The notes beneath the pieces were generated by a model. The model made no database searches and was not told the DNA's origin. It saw only the letters and a list, made by a program, of their open reading frames with translations. From contig JAHWJM010000066.1 in assembly GCA_019348435.1 (NCBI GenBank), positions 1-10,064 of the forward strand: a DNA stretch of 10,064 nucleotides. The letters are read 5' to 3'. Source of the stretch: Actinomycetota bacterium. Lineage in GTDB: Bacteria; Actinomycetota; Thermoleophilia; Solirubrobacterales; Solirubrobacteraceae. Below, in pieces: positions 5,777-10,064 of this stretch. The translations under genes were made by a program, and so were the position numbers. Position 1 is the first letter of the stretch; each line of letters opens with the position of its first letter.

Positions 5777-6391
5777 ATGCTGCTCGCGATCAGCGCCAGC
5801 CTCATCGTCATCCTCGTGCTGCTGTGGGAGGTCGGCTGGCCGGTCGCGGCCGAGAAGATCGCGCGCTGGCGCGCGGGCCGGGCGATCGTCGAGATCGAGG
5901 GCTACGACCCCGGCCGCGAGCGGCGCGCCGAGCAGCGGGCGCGAACGCTGCTGCGGTCCTGCGTCAACGAGGAGGAGTGGGCGATGTACCGCGACCTGGG
6001 CTTCATCCGGGTCTGGGGCGGCCTCTCGCAGGGACCCACGGGCGGTCGCGATTCGCGCGGCACGACGTACGCCTACATCATCTATCCGCACAAGCCGATC
6101 GTCGCGTACCTGCCGCAGACGCGCCGGCTGTTGAGCGAATACTGCGTCGCCTTCCCCGACGATACGCGCCCCTACGGCTCGGCGCGGCTGCCCGACTCCG
6201 ATGACGTCCTGGCGAAGTGGATGGCGCTCACCGGCGATGAGCGGCGGATCATCGCGACGGCGAACATGCACCTGCCGGGCCGACAGGTCGATCCGAAGCA
6301 GATCAAGCGCGATCTGTGGCGCCTGGCGAAGTGGGAGCAGGCGCGGCTTCGCGAGCAGCGGCGCGGCGCGGGTAGTGTTCCCGCCCCGTGA
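5777..6391 (+). CDS. Unknown protein with a single N-terminal membrane segment
   Basis: The protein has 204 residues. Residues about 2-24 (LLAISASLIVILVLLWEVGW and on) form one hydrophobic helix. There is no lipobox or obvious cleavage site, so it looks like a membrane anchor. The following KIARWRAGR is basic, and the remaining 170 residues look soluble: a charged helix (GRERRAEQRARTLLRSCVNEEEW), a central FIRVWGGLSQGPTGG with YAYIIYPHKPIVAYLP, and a C-terminal basic helix (KQIKRDLWRLAKWEQARLREQ). I do not recognise the family and assign no function. It follows the 82-residue gene by 18 nt and its stop overlaps the ilvD GTG start (GTGA). Expression is therefore probably tied to ilvD, but nothing in it suggests a metabolic role. 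Confidence 0.75.
   Translation: MLLAISASLIVILVLLWEVGWPVAAEKIARWRAGRAIVEIEGYDPGRERRAEQRARTLLRSCVNEEEWAMYRDLGFIRVWGGLSQGPTGGRDSRGTTYAYIIYPHKPIVAYLPQTRRLLSEYCVAFPDDTRPYGSARLPDSDDVLAKWMALTGDERRIIATANMHLPGRQVDPKQIKRDLWRLAKWEQARLREQRRGAGSVPAP
6373..6378 (+). promoter_or_regulatory. Possible internal -10 hexamer for ilvD
   Basis: TAGTGT is followed by 9 nt and the GTG at 6388, a slightly long leaderless spacing. It lies inside the end of the upstream gene. No good -35 box is seen. Confidence 0.35.
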
Positions 6392-8070
6392 CGACGAACG
6401 GCAGGCTCGACCCCAAGCACAACTCACGCGCCCTCACCGAGGGAGCGGCGCGCGCGCCCGCGCGGGCCTACCTGAACGGCATCGGCTTCGACGCCGAGGC
6501 GATGAGCAAGCCGATCATCGGCGTCGCCTCGACGTGGATCGAGACGATGCCCTGCAACTTCCACCTGCGCGCGCTCGCCGCGAAGGTCAAGGAGGGCATC
6601 CGCCTCGCCGGCGGAACGCCGATGGAGCTCAACACGATCGCGATCTCCGACGGCATCACGATGGGCACGAGCGGTATGAAGACGAGCCTCGTCTCGCGCG
6701 AGGTCATCGCCGACTCGATCGAGCTCGTCGCCCGCGGCCACCTCTTCGACGGGATCATCGCGCTCAGCGCCTGCGACAAGACGATTCCCGGTACCGTGAT
6801 GGCGCTGGCGCGCCTGAACCTGCCCGGCGTGATGCTCTACGGCGGCTCGATCGCGCCGGGCCGCTTCCGCGGGCGCGACGTGACGATCCAGGACGTCTTC
6901 GAGGCCGTCGGCGCGCACGCCGCCGGCGCGATGAGCGACGAGGATCTCGCCGAGCTCGAGAGCGTGGCGAGCCCGGGCGCGGGCGCCTGCGGCGGGCAGT
7001 TCACCGCCAACACGATGGCGATGGCCTTCGAGTTCCTCGGCATCAGCCCGATGGGATCGGGGATGGTGCCGGCCGAGCACGCGAGCAAGCCCGCGGTCGC
7101 GATCGAGGCCGGCAGGCTCATGATGGACGTGCTCGAGCGCGGCCTGCGCCCGCGCGACGTCATCACGAAGGACGCGCTGGAGAACGCGATCACGGCGATC
7201 GCCACTTCGGGCGGCTCGACGAACGGCGTGCTGCACCTGCTCGCGGTCGCGCGCGAGGCCGGCGTGGAGCTCGAGATCGACGACTTCGACCGCATCTCGG
7301 AGCGCACGCCGCTGCTGTGCGACCTCAAGCCGGGCGGGAAGTACGTCGCCAACGACCTCTACGAGGCGGGCGGCAACGAGCTCGTCGCCAAGCGCCTGCT
7401 CGACGCGGGCTTGCTGCACGAAGGCGCTATCACCGTCACCGGCCGCACGATCGGCGAGCACGCGCGCGAGGCCGGCGAGGCCGAGGACCAGCGCGTCGTA
7501 CGCTCGCTCGACAACCCGATCAAGACCTCCGGCGGCCTCGCGATCCTGCGCGGCAACCTCGCGCCCGAGGGATGCGTCGTCAAGCTCTCGGGCCACGAGC
7601 GGCGCCTCCACAAGGGGCCGGCGCGGGTGTTCGAGGGCGAGGAGGCGGCGATGGCCGCCGTCGTCAGCCGCTCGATCGAGAGGGGCGACGTCATCGTGAT
7701 CCGCGACGAGGGCCCCGCCGGCGGACCGGGCATGCGCGAGATGCTCGGCGTGACCGCCGCGCTCAACGGGCTGGGCATGGGCGAGCACGTCGCGCTGCTC
7801 ACCGACGGCGACGCACGGCTTCATGGCCGGTCACGTCGCCCCCGAGATGTCGCGCCCGAGTCCGTGCGCGGGGGGCCGATCGCGGCAGTCCGCGACGGCG
7901 ACCAGATCACGATCGACGTCGACGCCCGCCGGCTCGACGTCGCGCTCGACGACGCGACGATCGCCGAGCGCGTCGCCGCCTACCAGGGCAACGACAACGC
8001 CGGCCTCGGCGGCGTGCTGGGCAAGTACGCGCGGCTCGTGTCCAGCGCGTCGCAGGGCGCCGTCACCTAA
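6388..8070 (+). CDS. ilvD: Dihydroxy-acid dehydratase with a disrupted active-site motif
   Basis: The enzyme dehydrates 2,3-dihydroxy acids to 2-keto acids in valine, leucine and isoleucine synthesis, using an Fe-S cluster. At 560 residues the length is normal. Cluster cysteines C56 (MPCNFH), C129 (SACDK) and C201 (GACGGQF) are present, as are LNTIAISDGI and ATSGGSTN. The ending NDNAGLGGVLGKYARLV is typical. The oddity is at residues 475-487. After LLTDG the family has RFSGATHGFMAG, but this frame reads DARLHGRSRRPRD. The nucleotides show why: 14 nt coding RFSGA are missing after 7809, THGFMAGHVAPE follows in the +1 frame, and a 14-nt duplication (7835-7862) restores the frame. The lost motif includes a conserved serine considered catalytic, so as written the enzyme should be inactive. 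Either the consensus is wrong here or the copy is damaged. Confidence 0.92.
   Translation: MTTNGRLDPKHNSRALTEGAARAPARAYLNGIGFDAEAMSKPIIGVASTWIETMPCNFHLRALAAKVKEGIRLAGGTPMELNTIAISDGITMGTSGMKTSLVSREVIADSIELVARGHLFDGIIALSACDKTIPGTVMALARLNLPGVMLYGGSIAPGRFRGRDVTIQDVFEAVGAHAAGAMSDEDLAELESVASPGAGACGGQFTANTMAMAFEFLGISPMGSGMVPAEHASKPAVAIEAGRLMMDVLERGLRPRDVITKDALENAITAIATSGGSTNGVLHLLAVAREAGVELEIDDFDRISERTPLLCDLKPGGKYVANDLYEAGGNELVAKRLLDAGLLHEGAITVTGRTIGEHAREAGEAEDQRVVRSLDNPIKTSGGLAILRGNLAPEGCVVKLSGHERRLHKGPARVFEGEEAAMAAVVSRSIERGDVIVIRDEGPAGGPGMREMLGVTAALNGLGMGEHVALLTDGDARLHGRSRRPRDVAPESVRGGPIAAVRDGDQITIDVDARRLDVALDDATIAERVAAYQGNDNAGLGGVLGKYARLVSSASQGAVT
7835..7862 (+). repeat. 14-nt imperfect tandem duplication inside ilvD
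   Basis: GTCGCCCCCGAGAT (7835-7848) is followed at once by GTCGCGCCCGAGTC (7849-7862), with 11 of 14 positions identical. The first copy reads VAPE in the +1 frame and the second reads VAPE in the ilvD frame. The family has this segment once. It offsets the upstream 14-nt deletion. Confidence 0.8.
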
Positions 8071-8091
8071 GTGCTTCCGGCCGGAAGCACT
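8070..8091. terminator. Bidirectional terminator palindrome between ilvD and DUF72
   Basis: AGTGCTTCCGG followed by its exact reverse complement CCGGAAGCACT makes a 22-nt perfect palindrome. It takes in the last base of the ilvD TAA (8068-8070) and two of the three bases of the DUF72 TAG (8092-8090), filling the whole 19-nt gap between convergent genes. No T-tract follows on either strand, as is common for actinobacterial hairpins. Confidence 0.7.
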
Positions 8092-8812
8092 AAAGGCCGA
8101 GCAGCCGAGCGAGCGTCCGCGCGTTGCGCGGCGCGAACTCCTCCCAGTCGTTGTTGAAATAGGCGAACACGTCGACCGACTGCGCCCAGGCACCGATCCG
8201 CGCGGCCCACTCGGCGATCTCGGTCTGCGAGTAGTTTCCGCGCCGCCCGCGGTGGCCGTAGTGAAAGCGAACGTAGGTGAAGTCGGCCGTCAGCTCGTGC
8301 GTCTGGAAGGCGAACTCCGGGCGGTCGCCGATCGTGAGCGCCACGCCATGCCAGCGCAGCAGCTCGTAGACCTCGGGGCAGAACCACGACGCGTGGCGAA
8401 ACTCGAACGTGTGGCGGCCCGGCGGCAGATGGTCCAGCGCGAACGCCAGCCGCGCGTCGTCGCGACGGAAGTTCGGCGGCAGCTGCCAGAGCATCGGCCC
8501 CAGCCGACCGGCCTCGCCCAGCGGTGCCAGCGGCTCGATCAGCCGCTGCATGCCGCGCTGCATGTCGGTCAGGCGCTTGATGTGCGTCAGGTAGCGCGAC
8601 GACTTCACCGCGAAGCAGAAGGCCGGTGGCGTCTGCGTCACCCAGCGCTCCACCGATTCGCGCTTGACGAGGCGATAGAACGTCGTGTTGACCTCGACGG
8701 TGTCGAACACGCTCGCATAGTGCTCCAGCCAGCGCGCCGGGCCCAGCCCCTTCGGATAGAAGCTCGCGCGCCACGAGGCGTAGTTCCAGCCGCTGCAGCC
8801 GATGCGGATCAC
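8090..8812 (-). CDS. DUF72 (YecE-like) TIM-barrel protein
   Basis: The protein has 240 residues from GTG 8812, with stop TAG at 8092-8090. The DUF72/YecE family has a TIM-barrel fold resembling sugar-phosphate isomerases and endonuclease IV; its reaction is unknown. Family hallmarks are seen in order: IGCSGWNYASWRASFYP at the N-terminus, VEVNTTFYRL, FCFAVKSSRYLTHIKRL, LGPMLWQLPPNF, TFEFRHASWF, TYVRFHYG, and a C-terminal VFAYFNNDWEEFAPRNA. All conserved blocks appear intact. No Shine-Dalgarno sequence precedes the GTG, and a weak TAGACG lies 9 nt upstream. It converges with ilvD and is divergent from the HAD gene across 108 nt, so it is a single-gene transcript with no context hint to its role. 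Confidence 0.92.
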   Translation of the reverse strand: MIRIGCSGWNYASWRASFYPKGLGPARWLEHYASVFDTVEVNTTFYRLVKRESVERWVTQTPPAFCFAVKSSRYLTHIKRLTDMQRGMQRLIEPLAPLGEAGRLGPMLWQLPPNFRRDDARLAFALDHLPPGRHTFEFRHASWFCPEVYELLRWHGVALTIGDRPEFAFQTHELTADFTYVRFHYGHRGRRGNYSQTEIAEWAARIGAWAQSVDVFAYFNNDWEEFAPRNARTLARLLGL

Positions 8813-8889
8813 GATGGCAGGCGTCTACCCGTTCGCGCGCGGGCCGCCGCCGAACCTGGCGATTCGGCTACCGCGCTGCGTCACGGGCG

Positions 8890-8895
8890 TACGCT
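8890..8895 (+). promoter_or_regulatory. Possible -10 hexamer for the HAD gene
   Basis: TACGCT lies 25 nt before the ATG at 8921, in the 108-nt gap between divergent genes. It would give a leader of about 18 nt that contains no Shine-Dalgarno sequence. No in-frame start codon lies closer. The -35 is not clear. Confidence 0.3.
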
Positions 8896-8920
8896 TGAGA
8901 CGACGACCCGCCCCAAGCGC

Positions 8921-9493
8921 ATGCGTATCGCCATCGACATCGACTCGACGCTGCACCACTACTGGGACCGGCTGTCGGCGGCGGCGCTGCACCGCTTCGG
9001 CGTCGACCTGCCCTACGAGGAGCAGCTGCAATGGGGGATCACACGCCTGCGCCGCGATCAGCTGCATCTCTGCATCCAGGAGACGCACTCCGCCGAGGCG
9101 ATCCTCGCCGGCGAGCCCTATCCGGACGCCGTCGAGACGGTCAGGCGCTGGCACGGCGAGGGCCACTTCATCCATATCACCAGCCACCGCGACCCGCAGA
9201 CGCGCGAACCCAGCGCCCGGTGGCTGGAGCAGATCGGCGTTCCGTACGACGATCTGCACTGCTCACACGACAAGGTCGGGCGCTGCCGCGAGCTCGGCAT
9301 CGAGCTGCTGATCGACGACAGCCCGGAGAACCTCCTGCGGGCGATCGACCACGACATCCTCGTCGCAACGATCGCGCATCCGTGGAACCGCGAGATCTGC
9401 GATGAGGAGGACGTCATCTGCGCGTCCGACTGGCGCGGGCTCGCCGCACAGCTCGACCCGCTGCTGGCCCGGCGCGGCGAAGTGCGTTCGTAA
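8921..9493 (+). CDS. HAD-superfamily 5'-nucleotidase-like phosphatase
   Basis: The protein has 190 residues from ATG 8921. It is a haloacid-dehalogenase fold protein resembling the NT5C / YqfW-type putative nucleotidases, which remove phosphate from (deoxy)nucleotides; the substrate cannot be told from sequence alone. All four HAD motifs are visible: motif I DIDSTL with nucleophile D6 and acid/base D8, motif II ITSHRD (T87/S88), motif III lysine K118 in HDKVGRC, and motif IV LIDDSPEN (D132, D133). The segment between motifs I and II (about residues 12-80) is a small helical cap. The open frame extends far upstream over the DUF72 gene, but that is non-coding shadow; MRIAIDIDST is the natural start. 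It is monocistronic, with 95 nt before the next gene. Confidence 0.87.
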   Translation: MRIAIDIDSTLHHYWDRLSAAALHRFGVDLPYEEQLQWGITRLRRDQLHLCIQETHSAEAILAGEPYPDAVETVRRWHGEGHFIHITSHRDPQTREPSARWLEQIGVPYDDLHCSHDKVGRCRELGIELLIDDSPENLLRAIDHDILVATIAHPWNREICDEEDVICASDWRGLAAQLDPLLARRGEVRS

Positions 9494-9538
9494 GCAGCAA
9501 GAAAGCCTGCAATCGAGCCGCCGGCCGGGAACCGTGCG

Positions 9539-9544
9539 TACAGT
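9539..9544 (+). promoter_or_regulatory. Possible -10 hexamer for the cell-wall gene
   Basis: TACAGT would start transcription near 9551, giving a leader of about 38 nt that holds the hairpin at 9554-9570 and the GAGGA site. The -35 is not clear. Confidence 0.3.
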
Positions 9545-9553
9545 CGATGCGAA

Positions 9554-9570
9554 CCCAAGGCGCGCTTGGG
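9554..9570 (+). other. Small hairpin in the 5' leader of the cell-wall gene
   Basis: CCCAAG (9554-9559) pairs with CTTGGG (9565-9570) around a 5-nt GC loop, ending 7 nt before the GAGGA ribosome binding site. It could insulate the leader or affect translation. It could equally be a chance 6-bp stem. Confidence 0.3.
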
Positions 9571-9577
9571 ACAGACC

Positions 9578-9582
9578 GAGGA
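9578..9582 (+). promoter_or_regulatory. Strong ribosome binding site for the cell-wall gene
   Basis: GAGGA lies 6 nt before the ATG at 9589, the best Shine-Dalgarno site in the window. It fixes the start of the truncated last gene. Confidence 0.65.
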
Positions 9583-9588
9583 CCGGCC

Positions 9589-10064
9589 ATGCCCCCGAAG
9601 CTCCCCACGCTCATCGCCATCGCCGCCGTCGCGCTCGCCGGCAGCGTGGCGATGCTCATCTGGGACGCAGGCCGCGGCGACGTCATCGCCGGCGACGTTC
9701 GCGTCGGGACGGTCGACGTGAGCGGGATGACGCGCGCGCAGGCGCGCACCGCCATCGCCGACCGCCTGCTCAAGCCGCTCGACGAGCCGCTCATCATCCA
9801 GGCGGCCGGCAACACCTTCCCGCTCAGCGCGCGCGAGGCCCACATCACCGCCAACGTCGGCGCGATGGTCAGCACGGCCGTCGAGCGCAGCCGGGACGGC
9901 GGCGTGCTCGCCCGTACGTGGCGCGCGATCAGCGGCCGCGGGGTCGGTGCACGGATCACGCCGTCGATCTCCTACTCGCGCGCGGCCGTGCAGCGCATCG
10001 TCGACCGCGTGCGCGTCGCCGTCAGCCGCCCGGCGAAGGACGCGGAGGTGAACTTCGCGACTGC
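9589..10064 (+). CDS. Membrane-anchored peptidoglycan-binding protein, possibly L,D-transpeptidase or VanW-like (runs off right edge)
   Basis: Starting at ATG 9589, 158 codons are visible with no stop before the window edge. Residues about 6-24 (PTLIAIAAVALAGSVAMLIW) form one hydrophobic helix just after PPK, giving an N-in membrane anchor with the rest outside. Then come VRVGTVDVSGMTRAQARTAIADRL and PLIIQAAGNTFPLSAREAHITANV, which fit the N-terminal half of the putative peptidoglycan-binding domain (PF12229 type). The segment SYSRAAVQRIVDRVRVAV, then RPAKDAEV, fits the domain's second half. In actinobacteria this domain usually precedes an L,D-transpeptidase (YkuD) or VanW domain, which would lie beyond the window; that part is inference. 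It has a good ribosome binding site and no visible coupling to the HAD gene. Confidence 0.75.
   Translation, partial: MPPKLPTLIAIAAVALAGSVAMLIWDAGRGDVIAGDVRVGTVDVSGMTRAQARTAIADRLLKPLDEPLIIQAAGNTFPLSAREAHITANVGAMVSTAVERSRDGGVLARTWRAISGRGVGARITPSISYSRAAVQRIVDRVRVAVSRPAKDAEVNFAT

Noticed and set aside
7806..7848. Programmed ribosomal frameshifting in ilvD
   Set aside because: Frame 0 stays open throughout, and no single shift restores RFSGA because those bases are absent. A deletion plus duplication explains it better.
6201..8093. A 630-codon open frame on the plus strand over the 5777 gene and ilvD
   Set aside because: It is Arg/Ala/Gly-rich low-complexity translation in another frame of ilvD, an effect of high GC with few stop codons.
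7823..8920. Open frame upstream of the HAD gene that could extend that protein by over 360 residues
   Set aside because: It is antisense to the intact DUF72 gene and has no recognisable domains. Its first residues (MAGHVAPE) are only the displaced ilvD segment. The HAD motif I sits right after ATG 8921.
1..10064. CRISPR arrays, insertion sequences, tRNA genes, toxin-antitoxin or defence genes
   Set aside because: No regularly spaced repeats, transposase motifs, cloverleaf with CCA-type ends or recognised defence domains were seen on either strand.

Overview
The window is very GC-rich, with GTG starts used as often as ATG, 4-nt GTGA start/stop overlaps and almost no Shine-Dalgarno sequences. 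This and the protein sequences suggest a high-GC actinobacterium. The lineage feels like Thermoleophilia/Solirubrobacterales, but that is from memory of protein style, not from a search. No mobile element, CRISPR array, tRNA or rRNA was seen.

Layout. Positions 1-206 (-) hold the N-terminal part of an unrecognised protein. Positions 269-715 (+) hold a short mosaic ORF. It starts like a magnesium-chelatase-type ATPase, passes through about 20 residues typical of RimO/MiaB radical-SAM methylthiotransferases, and ends as the C-terminal third of signal peptidase I. From about 458 onward the order is a familiar actinobacterial housekeeping block: lepB 3' end, rnhB (RNase HII), yraN (nuclease-like, here on the opposite strand), comM (YifB-type AAA+ ATPase) and dprA. 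These act in protein export, RNA/DNA hybrid removal, and uptake and processing of single-stranded DNA. The block continues with thiD (thiamine pyrimidine kinase), two small unknown genes (the second with one membrane segment) and ilvD (dihydroxy-acid dehydratase, branched-chain amino acid synthesis). ilvD converges on a DUF72 gene through a perfect 22-nt palindrome that takes in a base of one stop codon and most of the other. A HAD-type nucleotidase-like gene runs divergently from DUF72. The window ends inside a membrane-anchored cell-wall protein gene.

The two most notable points concern sequence integrity. First, the 269-715 ORF is joined at short shared motifs, as expected of a chimeric assembly or a recombination scar. 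Second, ilvD carries a 14-nt deletion and a 14-nt tandem duplication about 40 nt apart. Together they keep the reading frame but erase the conserved RFSGATHG active-site motif, which is still partly readable in the +1 frame.

A third pattern is regulatory. At least five genes have a TANNNT -10 hexamer placed 7-9 nt before the start codon, as expected for leaderless mRNAs. The exported cell-wall gene at 9589 instead has a clear GAGGA ribosome binding site. No undescribed defence or mobile system was found.
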